Shown: positions 1 to 5,651 of the stretch, piece after piece | How the letters are laid out: every line of letters starts with the position of its first letter | Numbering within the stretch: position 1 is the stretch's first letter | NCBI GenBank assembly: GCA_016179005.1 | Contig: JACOSF010000280.1 | Span: 1-5,885 of the forward strand | Reading direction: 5' to 3' | Length of the DNA stretch: 5,885 nucleotides | Source of the DNA: Acidobacteriota bacterium | GTDB taxonomy: Bacteria; Acidobacteriota; Terriglobia; Acidiferrales; UBA7541 | Program-made: the position numbers and the translations under genes | The notes under the pieces: model-generated | What the model was told of the DNA's origin: nothing | The model's database searches: none | What the model saw: the letters and a program-made list of their open reading frames with translations, nothing else

Positions 1-1287
1 CAGGATCTGGCGCGCGCCGTAGCCCTCATTGATCCTGGTGGCCACAATCTGTTTTTCCCGCGCAATGAGGCGGCGCTTTTCAGGGTCATACTTGCGGACA
101 AAAAAAATGAAGTTGCCGTTGAGGAAACCCTGGTAGTACACGACATCGGACTCCGGCTGCGCCATCAGGTACTGCGCGATGGGCTCGATCCCGCTGGCTT
201 TTGCCGTTTCCGTGTTCAGCGCCTTCACCACTGAGTAGATGGCGAGCACGCTAAACGCTGCGATGACCCAACTCCGCCGCGGCATCAGATTCTCCACCAT
301 GACCAGTGCGAAGTACACGAGGGCCGGGATCCAGATCATCGTGTGCCGGATCGATTGTTCCTGGATCAGCGTGAAGCACAGATAGCTGGCCACCATCCAG
401 ACGAGGAAGAAGCGGTGCTCCTTCCGCGCCCGGAGCATCGCCCAGACGGAACCGGCCATGCCCAGAATGCCCAATAGCATTCCCATTTGCGGGATGACCC
501 GTTTCGGGTAGTAAAAAAGCTGGTAGGCAGTCGCGACATGCTCGAATTGCCGTCCCGCCACGCGTTCGTAGGAAAGCGAGAGCTTCTGTAGCATGAATAG
601 ATACCAGGGAACAACGATCGCCACGCTCAGCAACCCCGCGGCCCAGACGTCCCACCTCTTCAATAGTTTCCAGCGCCGTTCCACCAGGAAGTGCAGCACA
701 ACAAAAAAAGCTACAAAGATTGCCTTCTGGCTGGTGTAAAGGGAGGCGATCAAAAACACCGAGAAGCACCAGAGGTCCCGGGCGCGCTCCTCGCGCATAA
801 AGCCCTGCCAAAAATAGAGAGCGACCATGCACATAGCCACACAGGGGATTTCCAGCATGGTGACGCGCTCGAACGCCAGCACGAACGGCAGCAAAGGGAA
901 AACGAACGCGGAGGCCAGCGCACGGGGCTGCGGGCCTTCGCGTTCTGCAATTTTGTACCAGAAAAAGACGCCCACCAGCGCGTAGGTCAGAATCGTCAGG
1001 CGGCTGGCCAGAACGGAGATGCCGAACACCAGGAAAAACAGCCCTTCGACCATGTGGAACAGTGGCGGCCAGTAGACTAGCCCGAGCGCCGGATACTTGG
1101 TGTAGTACTCGTACGCATACTGGACGGGATTGCTCCAGGGATGGTCCACAAGCAGGTCGCGGAAAAACACCCCGGTCATGGCATGGCGCGTTTCGTCCCC
1201 GAAGAAAAAAAATTCGCCCCGGGTGATGCCGATGCTGATGATGATGCCGACGGCAAGCAGCACAAGCCAATGGAGACGATTCTTCAT
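1..1287 (-). CDS. GT-C fold membrane glycosyltransferase (GT39/ArnT/PMT_2-like), C-terminus cut by window edge
   Basis: An uninterrupted 429-codon reading frame runs from ATG at 1287 off the left edge. It is rich in hydrophobic segments: TM1 at about residues 5-21, then repeated helices such as the GLFFLVFGISVLASRL region (about 80-95), two helices around 125-160, and several more to about residue 360. Just after TM1 comes FFFFGDETRHAM (26-37). The Asp-Glu pair D31-E32 sits where GT-C glycosyltransferases (ArnT, PMT, PMT_2) carry their catalytic acidic residue in the first extracytoplasmic loop. A second motif, RVTMLEIP, resembles the second acidic motif of this family. Family knowledge: these enzymes move a sugar from a polyprenyl-phosphate donor to a lipid, glycan or protein on the outer face of the membrane. 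The acceptor cannot be told here. The start is supported by GGAG 4 nt upstream. It lies 92 bp behind PilZ-A on the same strand, so co-transcription is likely. Another polytopic GT-C subfamily is possible. Confidence 0.85.
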   Translation of the reverse strand, partial: MKNRLHWLVLLAVGIIISIGITRGEFFFFGDETRHAMTGVFFRDLLVDHPWSNPVQYAYEYYTKYPALGLVYWPPLFHMVEGLFFLVFGISVLASRLTILTYALVGVFFWYKIAEREGPQPRALASAFVFPLLPFVLAFERVTMLEIPCVAMCMVALYFWQGFMREERARDLWCFSVFLIASLYTSQKAIFVAFFVVLHFLVERRWKLLKRWDVWAAGLLSVAIVVPWYLFMLQKLSLSYERVAGRQFEHVATAYQLFYYPKRVIPQMGMLLGILGMAGSVWAMLRARKEHRFFLVWMVASYLCFTLIQEQSIRHTMIWIPALVYFALVMVENLMPRRSWVIAAFSVLAIYSVVKALNTETAKASGIEPIAQYLMAQPESDVVYYQGFLNGNFIFFVRKYDPEKRRLIAREKQIVATRINEGYGARQIL

Positions 1288-1379
1288 CTCACTCCGAAAA
1301 AAACAATCTGGATTCTACCGTGGCAATAGTCGGGAAGGACCGGGAATGTGCGGTTCGGCAAGCACCGGTGGGAAGAAAT

Positions 1380-1718
1380 TCATGACGGGACCGGCTCCGC
1401 TCGGATGATGTCATACTTCTCGATGACCGCGGCGATGCCCAGCTTGTCGGTGCCGTCTTCCGTTTTGCGATCCACACGAACCACTCGTCCGTGGGCGCGA
1501 ATGAAGACTTCGGTGCCGCGGGTGATCTCCGCCGGAAGCGTGAGAGTGAAATCGAGTTCAGTACCAGGCGCCATGTCCTCTTCGATGAGGAAGTAAACGC
1601 CCCGGGTAGAGATATCGCGCGTCTGGCCATTATGCGGTTCCACTTGTCGCTCGATTGGAGAGCGAACGACGACGGGAAGGGACAATTCATACCGACGAGC
1701 AACGCGCCGCTCCGTCAT
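1380..1718 (-). CDS. PilZ-domain protein (PilZ-A), putative c-di-GMP receptor
   Basis: This 112-residue protein is a single PilZ domain with no other domain and no membrane segment. Both c-di-GMP-binding signatures are visible: the N-terminal RxxxR arginines within ERRVARRYEL (R4/R5 and R8/R9), and DISTRG at 35-40, matching [D/N]xSxxG. The rest is a beta-rich barrel pattern (FTLTLPAEI, HGRVVRVDR). The final strand reads LGIAAVIEKY, a variant of the usual GVxF ending. Family knowledge: such small PilZ proteins act as adaptors that bind c-di-GMP and contact enzymes of polysaccharide export, motility or transcription. Context suggests its partner may be the adjacent glycosyltransferase (inference). 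The start has a GGGGGA stretch 9 nt upstream and AGGA closer in. A sigma-54-like promoter lies about 50 nt upstream of the start codon. Confidence 0.93.
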   Translation of the reverse strand: MTERRVARRYELSLPVVVRSPIERQVEPHNGQTRDISTRGVYFLIEEDMAPGTELDFTLTLPAEITRGTEVFIRAHGRVVRVDRKTEDGTDKLGIAAVIEKYDIIRAEPVPS

Positions 1719-2072
1719 AATCCTATATCCCCCGGATTAGATTCACAGTATGCACCCACTCCGCCATCCACTGGGAGTAGCAATCCCCATTCCAAAGTAA
1801 AACTGGCCGGAATGCTGTTTTCAGGGCGTTGCCTGGCTCAGGTCATCCACTGCCCCCGTGGAATGCCTTCCGCAGCTACTTACATAACCCGTTTGGATAC
1901 AATCTGCAAGAGCCAATTTTCTCGAACTAGGACTGGGCCCAGTGCACCTCCAGCAAATGGCATCCCCGTAAGGCTGGATTTGCACCCCTCGCAAGTACTA
2001 CACGGCACGCTCCAAAACCGCCGTATCGCAACGACTCTACCCTAAATATGCAACCCATTTCACTCTAATGCG
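1719..2072. other. 354-bp non-coding gap between the response regulator and PilZ-A
   Basis: No convincing gene is seen. Open frames here have no family resemblance and no ribosome binding site. The gap holds the sigma-54-like promoter at 1779-1794 (minus), a weaker -24/-12-like match at 1952-1967 (minus, GGGGATG then TTGCT), a perfect 12-bp palindrome ACTGGGCCCAGT at 1932-1943, and a hairpin with arms CATCCAC (1844-1850) and GTGGAATG (1858-1865). The palindrome would lie about 170 bp upstream of the predicted PilZ-A transcription start, a distance typical of sigma-54 enhancers. A 12-bp palindrome is expected about once by chance in a window this size. No U-tract terminator for the regulator gene was found. 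Confidence 0.6.
1779..1794 (-). promoter_or_regulatory. candidate sigma-54 (-24/-12) promoter for PilZ-A/glycosyltransferase
   Basis: Read on the minus strand the site is TGGAATG-GGGA-TTGCT, against the consensus TGGCACG-N4-TTGCW. GG and GC are exactly spaced, 9 of 11 core bases match, and T for C at the sixth position is a common substitution. The predicted transcription start is near 1768, giving a 50-nt leader to the PilZ-A ATG at 1718. A match this good is expected about 0.05 times on one strand of a 354-bp gap, but about 1.5 times over both strands of the whole window. Location and orientation carry most of the weight. Confidence 0.45.
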
Positions 2073-3509
2073 TTAGCTGTTTCGCGCCATCGGGGCCACG
2101 GGAGATGAGCGCGGAGCCCTTCCGGCGTCCAATTTGAACTGCCTCATCTTGTAGAGCAACGCCTTGTAACTAATACCTAGCATGCGCGCCGCTTCCTTGC
2201 GGCTCCAGTTGGTTTTCTCCAAGGCGTCGGCAATGGCTTCCATTTCCGCTTCGTCTTTCAAGCCGCGCACGAGCGCTTTCAGGCCCTGCTCCTTCTGCGG
2301 CGCGCTGGCGTCACGCGGGGAGGTGCGCTGGCGAGTGGCGGCCATTTCCAGCAACTCGCGGAAGCTGCCTTCGTCGTCTTGCAGAATGATGTAGCGTTTC
2401 ACGAAGTTTTCGAGCTCGCGCAAGTTGCCCGGCCAGGGGTAATTCATGGCCGCTTCGATCAGGTTGTTGGAAGGCTCCATGGCCTGCTTTTGAAATTTCT
2501 CGCTGTACTTTTCCAGGAAGTGTCGGAAAAGCAGCGGGATCTCGCGGGTACGCTCGCGCAGCGGTGGCACAGTAATGGAGAAGACGTTCAGCCGGTAGTA
2601 CAGGTCCTCGCGGAAGCGGCCGGACTGAATGGCCTCCCGGACATCCACATTCGTGGCGGCCAGCACGCGTACGTCGCACTGCACCAGCTGGCGCCCGCCC
2701 AGTCGGTTGAATTGATGATCCTGGAGCACGTGCAGCATCTTGGCTTGCAGCTGGGGACTCATCTCCGCAATTTCATCGAGGAAGATGGTGCCCTTATTGG
2801 CCATCTCGAATTTGCCGGGCTTGGCGCGCAGCGCACCCGTAAAGGCGCCTTGCTCGTAGCCAAAAAGCTCCGACTCCAGGAGCTCGCTCGGCAGGGCCGC
2901 GCAGTTCACCTTGATGAAGGGCTGGTTCACGCGCGGAGAGCGCATGTGGATCATCCGCGCCACCACTTCCTTGCCCACACCGCTTTCGCCGGCGACGAAC
3001 ACCGGCACATCCACAGGGGCAATCTGCAGGATCTGCTGGCGGATTTTCACCATTTGGGGACTGGCGGCCAAAAAGCTCAAATCCTCGGTGAGACGGTCGC
3101 AGTAGTCGCGCAGCGCGTCGTTTTCCCGGCGGAGTTCGCGCTTCTGGCGGCACTTCAGCATGGCCGCGTCGAGTTCGGATTTTTCGAAGGGCTTGGTCAG
3201 GTAATCGTTCGCGCCGATGCGGATGGCTTCGACCACCGTGGTCACTTCGTTCGAGCAGGAGAGCATGACGACGTTGAGGCCGCGATCGATCTGCATCATT
3301 CGCCGCAGGGTTTCCACCCCGTCCATCTCCGGCATCAGCACGTCCAGAATAATGAAGTGGGGCCGGTCGCCGCTGTCCAGCAAGGCCAGCGCTTCGCTGC
3401 CGGAATTGACCGTATTCACTTCGTAGCCGTCCACCTCCAGCAGCGTCTGCAGATACTTGCGGATACTCGGCTCGTCGTCCACTACCAGGATGCGTTCCTT
3501 GACTGTCAT
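2073..3509 (-). CDS. sigma-54-dependent response regulator (NtrC family: REC-AAA+-Fis HTH)
   Basis: This complete 478-residue NtrC-type activator has all three domains. The receiver domain (about 5-120) has the acidic pocket D11/D12, phospho-acceptor D56 (ILDVLMPEMDG), S84 and K106 (LTKPF). The AAA+ domain (about 145-375) has Walker A GESGVGKE (174-181), the sigma-54-contacting GAFTGA loop (221-226), Walker B GTIFLDE (240-246), sensor I ATN (285-287), the arginine-finger region FREDLYYRL (299-307) and WPGNLREL (359-366). A Fis-type helix-turn-helix lies at about 437-458 (RKEAARMLGISYKALLYKMR). Family knowledge: when phosphorylated it forms a hexamer on enhancer DNA and uses ATP to open sigma-54 promoters. 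An intact GAFTGA indicates a true sigma-54 activator. The start has AGGAAGG 7 nt upstream. The cognate kinase ends 35 bp upstream on the same strand. Its targets are not stated by the sequence, but flanking -24/-12 sites are candidates. Confidence 0.97.
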   Translation of the reverse strand: MTVKERILVVDDEPSIRKYLQTLLEVDGYEVNTVNSGSEALALLDSGDRPHFIILDVLMPEMDGVETLRRMMQIDRGLNVVMLSCSNEVTTVVEAIRIGANDYLTKPFEKSELDAAMLKCRQKRELRRENDALRDYCDRLTEDLSFLAASPQMVKIRQQILQIAPVDVPVFVAGESGVGKEVVARMIHMRSPRVNQPFIKVNCAALPSELLESELFGYEQGAFTGALRAKPGKFEMANKGTIFLDEIAEMSPQLQAKMLHVLQDHQFNRLGGRQLVQCDVRVLAATNVDVREAIQSGRFREDLYYRLNVFSITVPPLRERTREIPLLFRHFLEKYSEKFQKQAMEPSNNLIEAAMNYPWPGNLRELENFVKRYIILQDDEGSFRELLEMAATRQRTSPRDASAPQKEQGLKALVRGLKDEAEMEAIADALEKTNWSRKEAARMLGISYKALLYKMRQFKLDAGRAPRSSPVAPMARNS

Positions 3510-3544
3510 TCAGAATCCTTCCTCTCTCTTTCTTGGAGGCCCTT

Positions 3545-4765
3545 TTATTCCGTGTCCGTGGGCAGCAGGAACGTGAACGTGCACCCGCGCCCTATTTCGC
3601 TGTCCACCCAGATCTTGCCGCGATGTGCCTGAATCAGCCGCTTGACGATGGCCAGGCCGAGTCCCATGCCCGAAGAGGAGCGGTCCACGCGGACAAACTC
3701 CTCAAAAATTTCCTGATGATATTCCGCGGCGATGCCGGCACCGGTGTCCGTCACGGCCACGCGCACGCTGTTGAAGTGCTCGAGGCGCGCGAGGCGGCGC
3801 TCCTCGCTGGTGTTCATGGCCGCCGCGCGACGTTCCCAGAAATGCGGTTCGGCGGTCAACACCACCGACCCGCCGGCCGGGGTGTGTTTCAGCGCATTGT
3901 CCAGAAGGTTGGCCGCGCTTTGCTGCACCTTTTGATAGTCAAACCTGAACGGTTGGAGCGCGGCGCTGATGCGCGCCTCCATCCGCACCTGCTTGCGCTG
4001 GAACGCATCCTGCCAGCGGGAGATCAACTCACCCAGGCAATCGCGCAGGTCGTTTTCGCGCACGTGCAGCACCAGCTTGCCGCTTTCCAGCGCCGAATAG
4101 TTCAGGAACATGGAGACCAGCCGCACCAGCCGGTCGCAACTTTCTTTCGATTCCTGCAGAATGTCGCGCTGGCGCTCGGACAGCTTGCCGAGTGAACCAG
4201 AGAGCAGCAGGTCGTAGTAGCCCTTCATCACCGCCAGCGGCGTCTTCAGCTCATGCGCCGCAGAAGCCAGGAAGACCGTCTTCTGCCGATTCACTTCCTG
4301 CAACCTGAGGTACGCCGCGAGCAAATTGCGATAGGTGATCTCGCGTTCCTGCAGGAGTTCTTGCAGGGTGTTGCGCATGGCCGCGTCGTCGGAGGACCTG
4401 ACCTCCGGCGCCGATTCGATGGACACCACCAGCCAGTCCGCTTCCGGCAGCCAGCGGATGCGCGCGTGCGATTCGTTGCCGTCCGTGGAATTCATCAGCA
4501 GCGCGATCTCGTGCTCGCCACTTTCCAGTTGGCCGAACACTGACGCCGGCTCGAGTTTCAAGACATCGTGAAATAGATTGAGTTTGCCGATTTGTGGCAT
4601 GCGCTGGGTTTTGATGCATTGCTGCGCGCGAACATTGGCCAGCACCACGCGCCCGCCTCGTTCACACACCAGCATGGGCCGCTCGACGGCATCCAGTAAA
4701 CTGCTCACGTGGGTCATGGCCAGCGTGCGTCCCGTCGTCTGCTCGGTTGCTGCGGTATCGGTCAA
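3545..4765 (-). CDS. PAS-domain sensor histidine kinase, soluble
   Basis: With the TTG start at 4765 this is a 406-residue kinase. A PAS-like sensor (about 20-118) begins SSLLDAVERPMLVCERGG. A probable coiled coil (about 128-163) leads to the HisKA domain with HELKTP (phospho-acceptor H171). The HATPase domain has the N box NLLDNALKH (N290), the G1 box DTGAGI (340-345) and the G2 box GMGLGL (366-371). There is no membrane segment or signal peptide, so it should sense a cytoplasmic cue. All catalytic motifs are intact. About 27 charged residues (306-332, including WERRAAA and SEERRLARLEH) separate the N-box half from the G1 box, longer than usual. The start was chosen because GGAGG lies 5 nt upstream. 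Alternatives are TTG at 4780, ATG at 4719, and ATG at 4960, whose extra 65 residues look non-coding and which lacks a ribosome binding site. It is probably co-transcribed with the response regulator. Confidence 0.95.
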   Translation of the reverse strand: MTDTAATEQTTGRTLAMTHVSSLLDAVERPMLVCERGGRVVLANVRAQQCIKTQRMPQIGKLNLFHDVLKLEPASVFGQLESGEHEIALLMNSTDGNESHARIRWLPEADWLVVSIESAPEVRSSDDAAMRNTLQELLQEREITYRNLLAAYLRLQEVNRQKTVFLASAAHELKTPLAVMKGYYDLLLSGSLGKLSERQRDILQESKESCDRLVRLVSMFLNYSALESGKLVLHVRENDLRDCLGELISRWQDAFQRKQVRMEARISAALQPFRFDYQKVQQSAANLLDNALKHTPAGGSVVLTAEPHFWERRAAAMNTSEERRLARLEHFNSVRVAVTDTGAGIAAEYHQEIFEEFVRVDRSSSGMGLGLAIVKRLIQAHRGKIWVDSEIGRGCTFTFLLPTDTE

Positions 4766-4770
4766 TGATG

Positions 4771-4775
4771 CCTCC
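4771..4775 (-). promoter_or_regulatory. Shine-Dalgarno sequence deciding the TTG start of the kinase
   Basis: The minus strand reads GGAGG, then CATCA, then TTG at 4765. This is a full-strength site at ideal 5-nt spacing. The in-frame ATG at 4960 is preceded by a CGTTTTCCC stretch with no purine-rich site, and the ATG at 4719 has only a weak one. Confidence 0.6.
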
Positions 4776-4958
4776 GTCAAGACTCTGCCCCCCTTCGAAA
4801 CTGAGCCATTTGGTTCTGGCGTTGTTTTATTTGGGGGGCGCAGTTCAGTGGCGAACGGCCAGACAATACTGGCAGCAGGGGGCAGGCGAGTCAATGGGAA
4901 ATGAGTCCTATTTTGCACATAAAAAGAAAATCTATGGAACAAGAGGAAGGAGTTGGCC

Positions 4959-5135
4959 ATGGGAAAACGTTTTCCCTCTTTCTTGCTTTGTGCTAATTAT
5001 CCTATTGTCCGTAACTTATGGAAGGCATGCGGGTGCCTGTTCTTTAGCATTCGAATTGCTCTATTACACCCGGTACTAGGCCGATGGTACCACCAGAGGG
5101 ACCTAAAACTGTCAATTCGGAAGGCGAGCGCATGA
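4959..5135 (+). CDS. candidate small ORF upstream of and overlapping PilZ-B (58 aa, unproven)
   Basis: ATG at 4959 is preceded by GGAAGGAG (4945-4952) at 6-nt spacing, one of the best ribosome binding sites in the window. The frame stays open for 58 codons and its TGA overlaps the PilZ-B ATG in an ATGA arrangement, the classical sign of translational coupling. The product begins MGKRFPSFLLCANYP, has three cysteines (11, 24, 26), a moderately hydrophobic middle (CLFFSIRIALLHPVLG), and is very basic, with about ten Lys/Arg and a single acidic residue. I recognise no family. Codon use does not show the GC-rich third positions of neighbouring genes, and very basic composition is common in chance ORFs. 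It may be a leader ORF for PilZ-B or non-coding. Confidence 0.3.
   Translation: MGKRFPSFLLCANYPIVRNLWKACGCLFFSIRIALLHPVLGRWYHQRDLKLSIRKASA
4961..4976. promoter_or_regulatory. perfect 16-bp palindrome, candidate operator
   Basis: The sequence GGGAAAACGTTTTCCC is its own reverse complement with no spacer. It lies in the divergent gap, 195 bp before the kinase start and 155 bp before the PilZ-B start. By simple arithmetic (length / 4^8) about 0.09 perfect 16-bp palindromes are expected by chance in a window this size. It fits a homodimeric DNA-binding protein serving either or both genes. In RNA form it could also make a 6-bp hairpin right after the small-ORF start codon. Confidence 0.45.
5045..5060 (+). 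promoter_or_regulatory. weak -24/-12-like element upstream of PilZ-B
   Basis: The site reads TAGCATT-CGAA-TTGCT. The -12 half is perfect and the spacing is right, but the nearly invariant GG at -24 is AG, and 8 of 11 core bases match. The predicted start near 5071 would give a 61-nt leader to the PilZ-B ATG at 5132. It could be degenerate or a chance match. Confidence 0.2.
5119..5124 (+). promoter_or_regulatory. Shine-Dalgarno sequence deciding the PilZ-B start
   Basis: GGAAGG lies 7 nt before ATG at 5132. The in-frame ATG at 5084 has only a weak AGG 3 nt upstream, so the shorter protein is preferred. Confidence 0.55.
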
Positions 5136-5455
5136 GCTCTAACCCCGCAGAGCGACGTCGTTCCCAGCGCCTCCATCTGCAAATTCCGATCTTTGTGCGC
5201 GGCGTGGATGGCGGCGGAGACGATTTTTTGGACTTGAGCCGGACGGTGGACATTAGCTCCGTAGGCGCTTGTTTGGCTGTTGAGCGCTCAATGAAGCTGA
5301 GTGAAATGATCTCGCTCACCATCCCCGCACCGCCTCCCACATCGTCAGGGTTGGCGTCGGCAATGGCGCGCCCCATCCAGGCCCGTGTACGCCGCAGCTA
5401 TCCGGCAGGAAACGTGCACTTCGTTGGAGTTGAATTCATTCGCCCGCTGGAGTGA
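5132..5455 (+). CDS. PilZ-domain protein (PilZ-B), putative c-di-GMP receptor
   Basis: This 107-residue single-domain protein has RxxxR as R9-R13 within ERRRSQRLHL, and DISSVG at 40-45 as the [D/N]xSxxG motif. It then shows beta-strand patterns and ends with HFVGVEFIRPLE, the canonical last PilZ strand with GVxF. Both c-di-GMP-binding motifs are intact. No membrane segment or partner domain is present. It shares only the motifs with PilZ-A, so the two are divergent family members rather than a recent duplication. It is divergent to the kinase/regulator operon, and its ATG overlaps the stop of a possible small ORF. An ATG at 5084 would add 16 residues (MVPPEGPK...) but has a poor ribosome binding site. 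Its role is probably as a c-di-GMP-controlled adaptor; the partner is unknown. Confidence 0.93.
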   Translation: MSSNPAERRRSQRLHLQIPIFVRGVDGGGDDFLDLSRTVDISSVGACLAVERSMKLSEMISLTIPAPPPTSSGLASAMARPIQARVRRSYPAGNVHFVGVEFIRPLE

Positions 5456-5482
5456 CTCGGATTGGATGGGTTGCTGGTACTG

Positions 5483-5523
5483 AAGAAAGAACAGGCCCAA
5501 AAAGTGCAGGGGCTTTCTTTTCT
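5483..5523 (+). terminator. weak terminator-like hairpin after PilZ-B
   Basis: The arms AAGAAAG (5483-5489) and CTTTCTT (5513-5519) pair over 7 bp. An inner CCC/GGG pairing (5496-5498 with 5510-5512) can extend the stem across a 6-nt bulge. A short T-rich stretch TTTTCT follows. The bulge and the short T run make it a poor intrinsic terminator, but it lies 28 nt after the PilZ-B stop, where one is expected. Confidence 0.25.
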
Positions 5524-5543
5524 GAAAGTTGAACGCGCCGGCT

Positions 5544-5566
5544 GGATTCCTCAGAAATCCTCAGAA
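5544..5566. repeat. short tandem and inverted repeat upstream of the sigma-54 site
   Basis: TCCTCAGAA occurs twice (5548-5556 and 5558-5566) at a 10-bp period, one DNA helical turn. The same stretch contains an inverted repeat GGATT (5544-5548) / AATCC (5556-5560) with a 7-nt spacer. Its centre is about 110 bp upstream of the predicted transcription start, within usual enhancer range for an NtrC-type activator. This is suggestive only. Confidence 0.4.
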
Positions 5567-5635
5567 GGGCAGTTGACTCCAATCAGAATAGAGACTTACA
5601 GTGACCGTTCCAGGAGGGAGCTTCCGTGGGGATTG

Positions 5636-5651
5636 TGGCACGATTCGTGCT
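5636..5651 (+). promoter_or_regulatory. candidate sigma-54 (-24/-12) promoter for the partial gene
   Basis: The site TGGCACG-ATTC-GTGCT matches 10 of 11 core bases of TGGCACG-N4-TTGCW, with exact GG/GC spacing and the W base present. The only mismatch is G for the first T of TTGC. A match this good is expected about 0.1 times by chance over both strands of the whole window. The predicted start is near 5662, giving a 104-nt leader to the ATG at 5766. The core also forms the near-palindrome GCACGA-T-TCGTGC, so a plain operator is an alternative reading. Confidence 0.55.

Larger units (their letters stand above)
4766..5131. other. 366-bp divergent regulatory gap between kinase and PilZ-B
   Basis: This gap is more AT-rich than the flanking genes and separates two divergent units. 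It contains the kinase Shine-Dalgarno site, a perfect 16-bp palindrome at 4961-4976, a candidate small ORF (4959-5135, plus) and a weak -24/-12-like element at 5045-5060. On the minus strand a TTGACT hexamer (4884-4889) could be a -35 element for the kinase, but no good -10 hexamer sits at 16-18 nt spacing, so no sigma-70 promoter is called. Confidence 0.6.

Noticed and set aside
251..1270. 339-codon minus-strand frame overlapping the glycosyltransferase in another frame
   Set aside because: The overlapping frame from 1287 encodes a coherent polytopic protein with GT-C motifs. This one gives Arg/Gly/Pro-rich low-complexity sequence.
1733..1775. tRNA-like stretch on the minus strand (TGGCGGAGTGG followed by CTGTGAA)
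   Set aside because: It resembles a D-arm and an anticodon loop, but the flanking bases do not form an anticodon stem, and no T-arm or acceptor stem closes it.
1491..2045. 184-codon plus-strand frame across PilZ-A and the following gap
   Set aside because: Its first third is antisense to a clear PilZ gene, and the rest covers promoter-like DNA with no domain.
1719..2072. Possible c-di-GMP riboswitch before PilZ-A
   Set aside because: I looked for GEMM-type conserved segments and the paired helices and did not find them. The gap offers only short isolated hairpins.
2379..3632. Long open frame (417 codons) on the plus strand, antisense to the response regulator
   Set aside because: It lies almost wholly opposite a gene with complete domain motifs. 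Its product has no recognisable domain and is full of His, Gln and Leu, as expected for the shadow of a GC-biased gene.
3533..4195. 220-codon plus-strand frame antisense to the histidine kinase
   Set aside because: It is opposite the HATPase and HisKA coding region with all catalytic motifs, and has no ribosome binding site or family resemblance.
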